Assembly (NCBI GenBank): GCA_016705005.1
Contig: JADIZB010000038.1
Location: 124,001 to 188,000, forward strand
From: Bacteroidales bacterium
Lineage (GTDB): Bacteria; Bacteroidota; Bacteroidia; Bacteroidales; Lentimicrobiaceae
DNA length: 64,000 nucleotides
Direction: 5' to 3'
The stretch's first letter is position 1. Every line of letters starts with the position of its first letter. Below, in pieces: positions 45,250 to 53,294 of this stretch. Under the pieces are notes generated by a model that ran no database searches, was not told where the DNA came from, and saw only the letters and a list, made by a program, of their open reading frames with translations. The position numbers were made by a program, and so were the translations under genes.

Positions 45250-45921
45250 TCAGATCGCAGTGGCACGCAGCATTTCACGCTTGCCCGGTGGACCCGGAAG
45301 CCGTTCAGTTGAAAAGCCTGACTGTTGAAGCGCTCTTCTGACTGCACCTTTTGCACAATATGTCACAAGGATACCACCCGGTACCAGGCTTTCCCTGATT
45401 TTACCGAAAATTTCCGGTTGCCAGAGTTCCGGTTGGACTTCAGGCGAAAACGCATCAAAATAAACGAGGTTAAAACTTCCTGTTTCCAGGATAGCCTCTT
45501 CAAACGCGGTGTTTATCCTGCTGAGCAGAAAATCGTTCCTTAATTTAATTAATCCCGAGAATTTCTCATGCATAGCGTGAAAAACACTTTCATATCCGGC
45601 CAGACCTTCAAAACGGCAGTAATTCAAAAGTGAAATCGTTGCTTTGCTTAATGGGAAAGGCTCAAAGGCTGTATATGTAACAGGAAGTCCCAGCTCAAGC
45701 GATTCCGAATAGCTCAGCAGGCAATTTAAACCGGTACCGAATCCTATTTCAAGGATATTGATCTTTCCGGGCCCTGATGCCCTGCTATGCAGTCCGGCCT
45801 CAATAAATACATGTGTTGATTCCTGAATTGCACCATGTATCGAGTGATAGTACTCACCAACAGCACTGTTGAACAGTGTATGTGAACCATCGCCGGTTGT
45901 TTTCAGTTCCTTGTTGCTCAT
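45250..45921 (-). CDS. mnmD: tRNA 5-methylaminomethyl-2-thiouridine methyltransferase, MnmD type
   Basis: 223 residues, matching the stand-alone methyltransferase domain of MnmC. SAM-binding loop EIGFGTGLNCLL (about 57-68), YFDAFSPEVQPELW, VTYCAKGAVRRALQ and PGPPGKREMLRA are characteristic. It performs the last step of mnm5s2U34 synthesis at the tRNA wobble position. The FAD-dependent second domain of the E. coli MnmC fusion is absent, as expected in Bacteroidota. It lies 7 nt downstream of the frameshifted lipoprotein on the same strand. Confidence 0.9.
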   Translation of the reverse strand: MSNKELKTTGDGSHTLFNSAVGEYYHSIHGAIQESTHVFIEAGLHSRASGPGKINILEIGFGTGLNCLLSYSESLELGLPVTYTAFEPFPLSKATISLLNYCRFEGLAGYESVFHAMHEKFSGLIKLRNDFLLSRINTAFEEAILETGSFNLVYFDAFSPEVQPELWQPEIFGKIRESLVPGGILVTYCAKGAVRRALQQSGFSTERLPGPPGKREMLRATAI

Positions 45922-45928
45922 TAAACCG

Positions 45929-46417
45929 TCATTTATTATAAAGCAGATGGATACCGGTAAGGCTGTCAGGAAGTGAATATGTTTCCAAAAGGATAAACGA
46001 AGGTACCTGGTATTGGAAAACAGTTTTGGCCTGAGCTATCAGAAGCGTGCCGGATAAAGCTTCAAAAGCGAGATCCGAAACATCATTCAACGGCAATATC
46101 CTGACTATACTCGCGATATCAGGCCTGTACCAGTATATTCCGTCATCAAAAGCTATAAATGCGTTGTCCACATCCGGCATAATCAGATCGTGAATGCTTC
46201 CCTGTGGAAACGCTTTTAGTTTTATCAGGGTATTCAGATTGAAACTGTACTCGTAAACTGCTGCACCGGATTCTTCGTTTATGAAAAGCAATATTCCATC
46301 CTGACCAAAATCAGCCATTCCTTCTACCTTGCCTTGAAACTGAATACTGCGATATACTGTTCCTCCCGGGGTAATTGAATGCCACCAGTTCGTTAAAAAC
46401 AGAGTTAAATGGTTCAA
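45929..46417 (-). CDS. 3' fragment of the frameshifted lipoprotein
   Basis: 162-residue reading frame. The first 18 or so residues (MNHLTLFLTNWWHSITP) are out-of-frame translation of the overlap, and the true sequence starts at GGTVYRS. It has no signal peptide of its own, so it is not an independent exported protein. Confidence 0.6.
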   Translation of the reverse strand: MNHLTLFLTNWWHSITPGGTVYRSIQFQGKVEGMADFGQDGILLFINEESGAAVYEYSFNLNTLIKLKAFPQGSIHDLIMPDVDNAFIAFDDGIYWYRPDIASIVRILPLNDVSDLAFEALSGTLLIAQAKTVFQYQVPSFILLETYSLPDSLTGIHLLYNK

Positions 46418-47225
46418 AAACAGCCATTATCCAGGATTTGTGTCTGATCAGGGAAGTAAAATAGCCGTTGGAAAACGACTGACTCCTGAAAGTATTGGAT
46501 CCCGACCCGCTGTAGCCCTTTACTAAGGCATCTCGTGTTGACACAAATACTTCAGTCCCATCGGAGTATATCGTGGTAAAACTGGGTAGCGGAGGTGCAG
46601 GAAACGATGGCACCGACCAGCTGACAGTGTTCCTTTCAAGATCCCAGGCCGAAAGATTGTTCATTATTTTACCGGCAGTGAAGAAAAGATGGTTTACTGA
46701 ACTCACGGCACTACCGGTATAATCTCCTGTAAATGAGAACCTTTCCTGAAATATATTCCCGGGCAGCGCGTCCAGTAAGGTATATAGAGGGCCCTGCTTT
46801 TTTGTGAGTAAAAGGAGCGATTCAAATCGGCGGGGTTCAGCGTTATAGTTGATTTTTACCCATTTATTAAACACCTCACCATCGATCACCGTTTTGAATC
46901 GCAAAGGGTATTCGCCACTTTCAATCAATTGGTCGTCGATGATCAGGGAGGATTCGATGCTGAAATGGTTGCCTGAAGGATAGAAAGTCAGGACAGGAAG
47001 CACCGGGGTGGCAAATTCATTGATCAGCGCGACTTCAATATAATCAATGGATTGCTGGTGGCTTATTTCAGCTGTGACAAAAATGGTGTCGAGGTAGCTA
47101 TAGGTTTGTCCGGCAAAAGGCCCTGTTATGCTGATCTCCGGTGACCGGAGGTTGTTTTTCTCCTGCCGGCATCCGCCGGTGGCAAACAGCAGAAGGAAAA
47201 AAGCAAAAGCCAGCCTGGTTTTCAT
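46311..47225 (-). CDS. 5' fragment of the frameshifted lipoprotein
   Basis: 304-residue reading frame with the lipobox and the Ig-like and first propeller-like segments. The last residues after NYPG (RNSISQYSVSRQGRRNG) are out of frame. Confidence 0.6.
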   Translation of the reverse strand: MKTRLAFAFFLLLFATGGCRQEKNNLRSPEISITGPFAGQTYSYLDTIFVTAEISHQQSIDYIEVALINEFATPVLPVLTFYPSGNHFSIESSLIIDDQLIESGEYPLRFKTVIDGEVFNKWVKINYNAEPRRFESLLLLTKKQGPLYTLLDALPGNIFQERFSFTGDYTGSAVSSVNHLFFTAGKIMNNLSAWDLERNTVSWSVPSFPAPPLPSFTTIYSDGTEVFVSTRDALVKGYSGSGSNTFRSQSFSNGYFTSLIRHKSWIMAVFEPFNSVFNELVAFNYPGRNSISQYSVSRQGRRNG

Positions 47226-47299
47226 CCTGTAAAAGTAACAACAGTTTCAAAACAACCCCGGCAACAGTCATCACATTGTCATAATATTTAACCATATTG

Positions 47300-47330
47300 T
47301 TGCATGAAGGCATGAATCTGTGTATCTTTA
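47300..47330 (+). promoter_or_regulatory. Promoter TTG-N20-TATCTTTA
   Basis: TTG at 47300-47302 and TATCTTTA at 47323-47330 (seven of eight defined and undefined positions of TAnnTTTG; last base A) with normal spacing. It lies 19 nt before ATG 47350 and overlaps the possible upstream start at 47320, which favours the inner start. Confidence 0.5.
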
Positions 47331-47349
47331 TGAAAAGAAACTACATATT

Positions 47350-48057
47350 ATGCTTGAACAGGTAATTAAAGAAAATGTCCTATTTCTGGATATAGAAACA
47401 GTTCCTCAATATGCAGAATATGAGGAAGTCCCTGAACAATTAAGGAAATTATGGGATGTTAAGGCATCCAGGCTGGCCTCCGGACAAGAGGAAACGCCGG
47501 ATAGTCTTTATGAGCGTGCCGGTATTTATGCAGAATTTGGCAAAATCATCTGCATTTCGGCTGGCTTTATCAATGGAGACACCCTTAGAATCAAATCATT
47601 TTCCGGAAAAGATGAAGCCGGTTTATTGAACCAATTTGCCGGTTTGCTCAACAACAGGTACAGTAAGCCTGAATTTCTCCTGTGCGCCCACAACGGGAAG
47701 GAATTCGATTTCCCCTATATTGCCAGAAGAATGCTGATCAATGGCATCAGAATCCCGGCCATTCTCGATATTGCAGGCAGAAAACCCTGGGAAGTCAGGC
47801 ACCTTGACACTATGGAACTATGGAAATTCGGTGATTACAAGAGTTACACATCGCTGGCCTTACTCACAGCCATATTCAACATACCAACTCCCAAGGACGA
47901 TATCGACGGAAGCCAGGTTGGCAATGTTTTCTGGAAGGACGATGATCTGGGCCGGATTGTTGAATATTGCCAGAAGGACGTGGTGGCCATTGTCCAGCTT
48001 TTTCTTAAGTACAGAGGTGAAACTACGATTCCGGCAGAAAAGATTTTAATCACGTAG
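47350..48057 (+). CDS. DnaQ-fold 3'-5' exonuclease (PolB-associated exonuclease family)
   Basis: 235 residues from ATG 47350. Exonuclease motif I FLDIETV (Asp14, Glu16), motif II AHNGKEFDFPYIARR, and motif III IVEYCQKDVVAIVQLF are complete. The family (DNA_pol_B_exo2) consists of stand-alone proteins resembling the proofreading domain of family B polymerases. Activity on single-stranded DNA or RNA is expected; the pathway is unknown. The gene appears monocistronic. Confidence 0.87.
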   Translation: MLEQVIKENVLFLDIETVPQYAEYEEVPEQLRKLWDVKASRLASGQEETPDSLYERAGIYAEFGKIICISAGFINGDTLRIKSFSGKDEAGLLNQFAGLLNNRYSKPEFLLCAHNGKEFDFPYIARRMLINGIRIPAILDIAGRKPWEVRHLDTMELWKFGDYKSYTSLALLTAIFNIPTPKDDIDGSQVGNVFWKDDDLGRIVEYCQKDVVAIVQLFLKYRGETTIPAEKILIT

Positions 48058-48122
48058 AGGTTAAAATTCGTTAAATATTGTTATTTCCGGTATTAAGGTG
48101 TCCTTCACGGTGCTGAATTTCA

Positions 48123-48130
48123 TAAATTTG
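48123..48130 (+). promoter_or_regulatory. TAAATTTG promoter element
   Basis: Exact TAnnTTTG match 25 nt before the FKBP start codon. No TTG at the expected -33 position. Confidence 0.5.
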
Positions 48131-48155
48131 CCTGCAATTATTAAAAAACTATAAA

Positions 48156-48905
48156 ATGAGAAAACTTCCCTTTGCATCCCTCCTGCTCATAATTCTGTTC
48201 ATAGCCGGAAATTCAGTCATGGCGCAGAAAAGCCAGAAGAAGAAAAACAAAGATGACAATGCCAACGAAAACTGTCAGGCCCTTATTCTGAAAACACATC
48301 AGGATACCATCAGTTACCTGATCGGAAGAGACATAGGTAATAATATGAAAACCAATGATATAGCTGTTACCCCTGAGATTATGTTTGCCGGCCTGAAAGA
48401 CGGTATCAATGGAATCGACAGTGTATTCAGTGCTGAACAGACAGAGCAGATTATGATGGTTTTTCAGCAGGATATGATGGCAAAGCAACAGAAAAAAACA
48501 GCAGAATCCTGTGCAACGGTTAAGGCCGAGGGAGATGCTTTCCTTGCTGAAAACAGGACCAAAGACGGTGTAGTTTCGCTTCCAAGCGGTCTGCAGTACA
48601 AAGTGATCACTGAAGGTGAAGGTGAAAATCCAAAGCCGGAAGATGTGGTAGAAGTTCACTATACCGGAACTCTGATCGACGGAACAGTATTTGATTCTTC
48701 TGTCGAAAGAGGCGAAACCATTAAATTCCCGTTAAACGGAGTGATTCCCGGTTGGACTGAAGGTGTTCAGCTGATGAAGCCGGGTTCAAAATATATGTTT
48801 TACATCCCATCTTCACTCGCCTATGGTGATAAAACCACCGGACCAATTCCAGGCGGGTCAGTGCTGATATTTGAAGTTCAGCTTATATCAATTGAAAAGA
48901 AATAG
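48156..48905 (+). CDS. Exported FKBP-type peptidyl-prolyl cis-trans isomerase (FkpA/Mip-like)
   Basis: 249 residues. Signal peptide 1-24 (FASLLLIILFIAGNSVMAQ), basic linker, alpha-helical dimerisation domain (about 40-125, TISYLIGRDIGNN and FQQDMMAKQQKK) and FKBP domain (about 148-247; VEVHYTGTLIDGTVFDSS, VIPGWTEGVQLM, SLAYGD, VLIFEVQLISI). It catalyses proline isomerisation during folding of proteins in the periplasm. Such folding helpers would serve the many exported proteins encoded nearby, but no operon link is seen. Confidence 0.93.
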   Translation: MRKLPFASLLLIILFIAGNSVMAQKSQKKKNKDDNANENCQALILKTHQDTISYLIGRDIGNNMKTNDIAVTPEIMFAGLKDGINGIDSVFSAEQTEQIMMVFQQDMMAKQQKKTAESCATVKAEGDAFLAENRTKDGVVSLPSGLQYKVITEGEGENPKPEDVVEVHYTGTLIDGTVFDSSVERGETIKFPLNGVIPGWTEGVQLMKPGSKYMFYIPSSLAYGDKTTGPIPGGSVLIFEVQLISIEKK

Positions 48906-48947
48906 CAGCTGTTGATTTCCTGAGAAATCGGGATTAATCAATCATTG

Positions 48948-48984
48948 AAAGAGGTACCGTGTTGAATCACTGTACCTCTTTTTT
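48948..48984. terminator. Terminator after the FKBP gene, between convergent genes
   Basis: AAAGAGGTAC (48948-48957) and GTACCTCTTT (48972-48981) form a 10-bp stem that can extend through GTG/CAC, followed on the plus strand by a T-run. The convergent TlpA-like gene ends at 49019, so it may use the same hairpin. Confidence 0.8.
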
Positions 48985-49018
48985 ATTATACCTGTTGAGT
49001 TCCTGAAGATCGGAAATC

Positions 49019-50137
49019 TCAGTCTTTCCCGAGTAATTCTTCCAGTTTATCCTCCAGAACTTTACCACGTAATTTCCTGGCAATGATCTTACCATCCCTG
49101 TCAATCAGAACAGTATGTGGTATTGCCTTGACTCCGTAAGCTTTGGCGCCTTCGCTCTCCCAATATTTAAGGTCACTTACCTGCGTCCAGACGAGCCCAT
49201 CCTTTTCAATAGCACCAAACCATCCGTTGGCATCACGATCGAGTGACACCCCGTAAATATCGAAACCTTTATCCCTGAAACGGTTGTATATCCTTACAAC
49301 TTCGGGGTTCTCGCGCCTGCACGGGCTGCACCATGATGCCCAGAAATCAATCAACACTATTTTTCCGCGCAAAGAGGATAGTTTCACAGGTTTACCATCC
49401 TTATCGGGAAGAATGATCTCGGGCGCAGGTTTCCCAGGCTGCAGCTCCTTCTCAAGGTCGACCCTCGATTTTAAGTCCGTTACCAGCTTGTATGCAGGAT
49501 ATTTTGAAAAAAGTCCGTCTGCAACCTGACTGTAAACGCCAAGGTCGCTGTCAATCTCCAGTTTATCGATGAAGAACAATGATGCCGGAGAAGCAGGGTA
49601 AGTGGTGAGCGCCTGTTTAATACGGCTCTTTTGTTCATTAACAGCCTGTTCGTAGGCCGACTGGATCAGCGGAATCCTGCTTTGAAGTTGTTCATTTCCA
49701 CGGGTTTCACCATAAGCCTTGTTCAGGCTGTCAAGCTTTTTGTCATATGCAGATGACATCACCGCAATATCGTACAAAATACGGGTATCCTCCGATCCAC
49801 TGATTACAGGATTCAGATTCAGTTTTTCGGCATTCAGTTCCAGATCAATATTCTGTCCGGTCAGCAGGAGCATAATGAAGTTATCGCCCGAGAGATAAAG
49901 ACGATAAATGGTAAGTTTTGAGGCTGGAACAACAAAACTGAATGAACCATCCTTGCCGGTTGTTGTGGTTAGCGAAACAGGGGGCGTTACAACAATGTCA
50001 GACAAAGCCAGGGTAAGGTTTCCGGTGTTGCTGCCTGTGATATGGCCTTTGATAAAGAGGCTGTCCTGCGAAAATGCTGAAAAAGCAATCAGAAAGCAGA
50101 AAATAAAAATATTCGTTCTTTGAATGAGGTGCCGCAT
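49019..50137 (-). CDS. TlpA-like thiol-disulfide oxidoreductase with DUF4369 domain
   Basis: 372 residues, signal peptide 1-24 (ends AFSQ). The DUF4369-like beta domain occupies about 25-115, a helical linker 120-230, and a thioredoxin domain 235-370 with the redox motif WCSPC (Cys270, Cys273) and the cis-proline in AIPHTV. It is an exported reductase that keeps cysteines of envelope proteins or cytochromes reduced. This architecture is very common in Bacteroidota. Partners are unknown. Confidence 0.92.
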   Translation of the reverse strand: MRHLIQRTNIFIFCFLIAFSAFSQDSLFIKGHITGSNTGNLTLALSDIVVTPPVSLTTTTGKDGSFSFVVPASKLTIYRLYLSGDNFIMLLLTGQNIDLELNAEKLNLNPVISGSEDTRILYDIAVMSSAYDKKLDSLNKAYGETRGNEQLQSRIPLIQSAYEQAVNEQKSRIKQALTTYPASPASLFFIDKLEIDSDLGVYSQVADGLFSKYPAYKLVTDLKSRVDLEKELQPGKPAPEIILPDKDGKPVKLSSLRGKIVLIDFWASWCSPCRRENPEVVRIYNRFRDKGFDIYGVSLDRDANGWFGAIEKDGLVWTQVSDLKYWESEGAKAYGVKAIPHTVLIDRDGKIIARKLRGKVLEDKLEELLGKD

Positions 50138-50155
50138 AATTTAATTTTTGTGCTT

Positions 50156-50163
50156 CAAAATTA
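50156..50163 (-). promoter_or_regulatory. Minus-strand TAATTTTG promoter element
   Basis: CAAAATTA on the plus strand reads TAATTTTG on the minus strand, an exact TAnnTTTG match 18 nt before the ATG of the TlpA-like gene. Confidence 0.5.
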
Positions 50164-50313
50164 AGAAAAATCCTGCATTACAGGATTGCAACCATTTCCA
50201 TCCCGTCTGAAATCAATTCCCTGGGTAATCCTATAGAGACTTCTGTTGTCCGATCCCCTCCGATGTTCATAACTAATTCTGATTTTCCGGGTTTCAGCTT
50301 CCGTTTGATTTCC

Positions 50314-50321
50314 TATTTTTG
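50314..50321 (+). promoter_or_regulatory. TATTTTTG element directly before dnaB
   Basis: Exact TAnnTTTG match ending only 4 nt before the chosen ATG (50326). If this is the true -7 element, the dnaB mRNA would have almost no leader. It may be a chance match. Confidence 0.35.
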
Positions 50322-50325
50322 GAGT

Positions 50326-51861
50326 ATGGAAGAGAATAAAAGTATCAGCGCCGACAGCAGAAAAAAAAGAGCCAACAGACTGCAGCCGATCAGCGAAATA
50401 TTTGAGCACGGCAAGATTCCGCCTCAGGCTGTTGACCTTGAGGAAGCAGTTTTGGGTGCCATTATGCTTGAGAAGGACGCACTTGCCTCCATCATCGATG
50501 TCATCAGACCGGATGCCTTTTACAAAGAAGCGCACCAGATAATATTTCAGGCAATCACAAGGCTTTTCGCAAAAACTGAACCCATCGACATTCTTACTGT
50601 CACCAATGAATTAAAGTTCACCGGTGAACTGGAGTCTGCAGGAGGACCGTTTTATATAGCCCAGCTTACAAACCGCGTTGCCTCTGCTGCCAATACCGAA
50701 TTCCATGCCCGCATCATTCTTCAGAAATTCATTCAGCGCGAGCTGATCAGGATATCCTCTGAAATAATCAGGGATGCCTACGAAGATACCACCGATGTGT
50801 TCAATCTCCTTGACAAGGCCGAAAATCAATTGTTCAGTGTTGGCGAAACCAATATGAGGCGCAATTACCTGGACATGCATTCTCTGGTGCGCGATGCAGT
50901 AAAGCAGATTGAAAATGCCCGAAACCAGACAGGCCAATTCAGCGGTGTTCCCTCTGGCTTCACCGATTTAGACAGGGTTACCGGAGGTTGGCAACCTTCC
51001 GATCTGATCATTATTGCTGCCCGACCCGGAATGGGTAAAACAGCCTTTGTACTGACGGTTGCCAGAAACGCAGCAGTTGAGTATAAAAAGCAGGCGGTGG
51101 CTGTATTTTCGCTCGAAATGTCCAGCATTCAATTGGTTACGAGGTTAATCTCGGCTGAGGCTCAATTGCCCGGTGATAAACTTCGCAAAGGAAGTCTGGA
51201 AAATTACGAATGGGAGCAATTGAACGCTAAAATCAACACACTGATTGATGCCCCGTTGTTTATCGATGATACCCCTTCCCTTTCAGTATTCGAACTGAGG
51301 GCAAAATGCAGGCGCCTGAAGGCTCAGCACGATATCCAGCTGGTGATCATCGACTATATCCAGCTGATGTCAGCAGGCGTCGACCGTAACAGCGGCAACC
51401 GGGAACAGGAAATAAGTATGATTTCCAGATCATTAAAAAGTCTCGCCAAAGAGCTGAACATTCCGGTGATTGCATTATCTCAGCTAAACCGGTCGGTTGA
51501 ATCAAGACCGAATAAGAAACCTTTGCTGTCTGACCTCAGGGAGTCGGGTGCCATTGAACAGGATGCCGACATGGTTATGTTTATATACCGACCCGAGTAT
51601 TATAACCAGAATCAGGATGAAACAGGGGCCAGTCTTTTAGGACATGCCGAAGTAAGCATAGCCAAGCACCGAAACGGGGCATTGGCAGATATTCCACTGC
51701 GATTTATCAGCAAATACGCTAAGTTTACCGATCCTGATCCCGGTGAATACTCAGGTAGTAACGTGCTTCAGCCCAACAACGGTTTTGAACAGAAGGTCAA
51801 CACCTATACCCTGCCTTCGAAAATGAATGAAATGGAAGAGGATCACGATACACCTTTCTGA
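50326..51861 (+). CDS. dnaB: Replicative DNA helicase DnaB
   Basis: 511 residues from ATG 50326 (MEENKSISAD); an open extension to 50263 does not look like DnaB. N-terminal helical domain (about 25-130, IPPQAVDLEEAVLGAIMLE), linker, and RecA-like ATPase domain (about 195-470) with Walker A ARPGMGKT (232-239), Walker B LVIIDYIQLM, and SDLRESGAIEQDADMVMFIYR. It is a hexameric helicase that unwinds DNA at the replication fork and recruits primase. No intein is present. The acidic C-terminal tail (EMEEDHDTPF) is usual in Bacteroidota. Confidence 0.96.
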   Translation: MEENKSISADSRKKRANRLQPISEIFEHGKIPPQAVDLEEAVLGAIMLEKDALASIIDVIRPDAFYKEAHQIIFQAITRLFAKTEPIDILTVTNELKFTGELESAGGPFYIAQLTNRVASAANTEFHARIILQKFIQRELIRISSEIIRDAYEDTTDVFNLLDKAENQLFSVGETNMRRNYLDMHSLVRDAVKQIENARNQTGQFSGVPSGFTDLDRVTGGWQPSDLIIIAARPGMGKTAFVLTVARNAAVEYKKQAVAVFSLEMSSIQLVTRLISAEAQLPGDKLRKGSLENYEWEQLNAKINTLIDAPLFIDDTPSLSVFELRAKCRRLKAQHDIQLVIIDYIQLMSAGVDRNSGNREQEISMISRSLKSLAKELNIPVIALSQLNRSVESRPNKKPLLSDLRESGAIEQDADMVMFIYRPEYYNQNQDETGASLLGHAEVSIAKHRNGALADIPLRFISKYAKFTDPDPGEYSGSNVLQPNNGFEQKVNTYTLPSKMNEMEEDHDTPF

Positions 51862-51917
51862 TGAAAATCAAGAAAACATTCCATCATTGTATCGTATTTT
51901 TAAAATAAACAGGTAAA

Positions 51918-51938
51918 GGCCGGATAACAAAACCGGCC
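51918..51938 (+). terminator. Short hairpin after dnaB
   Basis: GGCCGG (51918-51923) and CCGGCC (51933-51938) with a 9-nt loop. The stem is short and the T-run poor, so it is a weak candidate terminator. Confidence 0.4.
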
Positions 51939-51973
51939 ATTTCTGCGTTATAGGGATTATCTTAAAGGTGTAT

Positions 51974-53233
51974 ATGAAAAAACAACTTTTACTTTTATTT
52001 ATTCTGATCACGCTTACCTTCAGGCTTCAGGCGGCTTATATCCTTATTCCCATGGATAACACCCAGAAAAACCATCTGAAAGCCTATGGCATCGCCTATT
52101 GGACATTACAGCAACAAATTGAGGTTAGCTGGCTGCTCAATTACCGTGGCGGCAGTTTTATGTTCAGGCATCATCCATTGCTTGAAGGTGAATGTGTGGT
52201 AAGGGGTGTCTCATTTCAGGTAATCGCTGATGTTCAGGCAGATGCTATCCTTCAGGAGATATCTGACCCCCAGGTGAATATGGATGAAATGCGTCTCCAG
52301 AAAGTACCGCGGATCGCCGTATATACGCCTAAAAATAAATTACCCTGGGACGATGCAGTAACACTGGCCTTAACGTATGCTGAAATACCCTACGATGTGG
52401 TTTATGATGAAGAAGTTATTGGCGGGGCGTTGCCGCTTTACGACTGGTTACATCTCCATCATGAAGACTTTACCGGGCAATTCGGAAAATTCTGGGCAGC
52501 CTACCGCAATGCCCCCTGGTATCAGGAGGATGTCAGCATTTCGGAGAACAATGCCCGCAAACTTGGATTTGAAAAAGTCTCCCAGCTGAAACTTGCTGTA
52601 GCCCAAAAAATCCGCGAATTTACTGCCGGCGGAGGCTATCTCTTTGCAATGTGCTCAGCTCCTGATAGTTATGATATTTCACTGGCGGCTGAATCAATCG
52701 ACATTTGCGACGTGATGTTCGACGGAGACGGAGCTGATAAAGATGCCAACAATCACCTGAACTATAGTAATTGTTTTGCCTTCACCGGATTCAGCCTTGT
52801 AACGAATCCATATGAATATGAAGTTTCGAACATCGACGTTTCAACCACCAGAAAGGTTTCGATGGCAAACGACTTTTTTACCCTTTTTGATTTTTCTGCC
52901 AAATGGGATCCTGTCCCATCGATGCTCACCCAGGATCATGAACAGGTCATCAAAGGGTTCATGGGACAAACCACTGCTTTCAACAAGAAATATGTAAAAT
53001 CAGAAGTCATTGTAATGGGAGAAAACAAAGCCGCCGGTGAAGTCAGGTACATACATGGAAATTATGGAAAAGGCACATGGACTTTTTATGGTGGCCACGA
53101 TCCCGAAGATTACCAGCACCTGGTGGGTGACCCGCCAACCGACCTGAATCTTTACCCCAATTCACCCGGTTACAGGCTCATTTTAAATAATGTCCTGTTC
53201 CCGGCCGCAAAAAAGAAGAAACAAAAAACCTGA
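51974..53233 (+). CDS. Conserved exported Bacteroidota protein, often mislabelled asparagine synthetase B
   Basis: 419 residues from ATG 51974; a GTG two codons earlier is possible but less likely. Signal peptide about 1-20 (LLLLFILITLTFRLQA). Highly conserved stretches: YILIPMDNTQKNHLKAYG, VSWLLNYRGGSF, TPKNKLPWDDAVTLALTYAEIPYD, WLHLHHEDFTGQ, GGGYLFAMCSA, and YGGHDPEDYQHLVGDPPTDLNL. From memory, very similar proteins are annotated asparagine synthetase B, but the synthetase ATP-binding and amidotransferase motifs are not present. The GGGYLFAMCSA and GKGTWTFYGGHDPED segments recall a ThuA or class I glutamine amidotransferase-like fold. The true function is unknown to me. Confidence 0.85.
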   Translation: MKKQLLLLFILITLTFRLQAAYILIPMDNTQKNHLKAYGIAYWTLQQQIEVSWLLNYRGGSFMFRHHPLLEGECVVRGVSFQVIADVQADAILQEISDPQVNMDEMRLQKVPRIAVYTPKNKLPWDDAVTLALTYAEIPYDVVYDEEVIGGALPLYDWLHLHHEDFTGQFGKFWAAYRNAPWYQEDVSISENNARKLGFEKVSQLKLAVAQKIREFTAGGGYLFAMCSAPDSYDISLAAESIDICDVMFDGDGADKDANNHLNYSNCFAFTGFSLVTNPYEYEVSNIDVSTTRKVSMANDFFTLFDFSAKWDPVPSMLTQDHEQVIKGFMGQTTAFNKKYVKSEVIVMGENKAAGEVRYIHGNYGKGTWTFYGGHDPEDYQHLVGDPPTDLNLYPNSPGYRLILNNVLFPAAKKKKQKT

Positions 53234-53294
53234 GCCGACCCGATCACCATTTGATTCCCGGATATTACCTTAACCTAACATTTTCTGCTACACT

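Larger units (their letters stand above)
45929..47225 (-). pseudogene. Lipoprotein of unknown function, frame broken by one extra base
   Basis: Two overlapping minus-strand ORFs make one protein of about 431 residues. The 5' part (47225-46311) starts with a lipoprotein signal (MKTRLAFAFFLLLFATGGC) and reads correctly to VAFNYPG. The 3' part (46417-45929) reads correctly from GTVYRSIQFQGKVEG. The join is at the CCCCGGGAGG run near 46366-46375: deleting one G, or adding two bases, gives NYPGGTVYRS. The body has an Ig-like start (ISITGPFAGQTYSYLDTIFVTAEI) followed by repeats resembling a beta-propeller (LLLTKKQGPLYTLL, YSDGTEVFVSTRDALV, NAFIAFDDGIYWYRP). Function is not recognised. It is probably attached to the membrane and lies upstream of mnmD. 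Sequencing error in the G run is a simple alternative. Confidence 0.7.
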
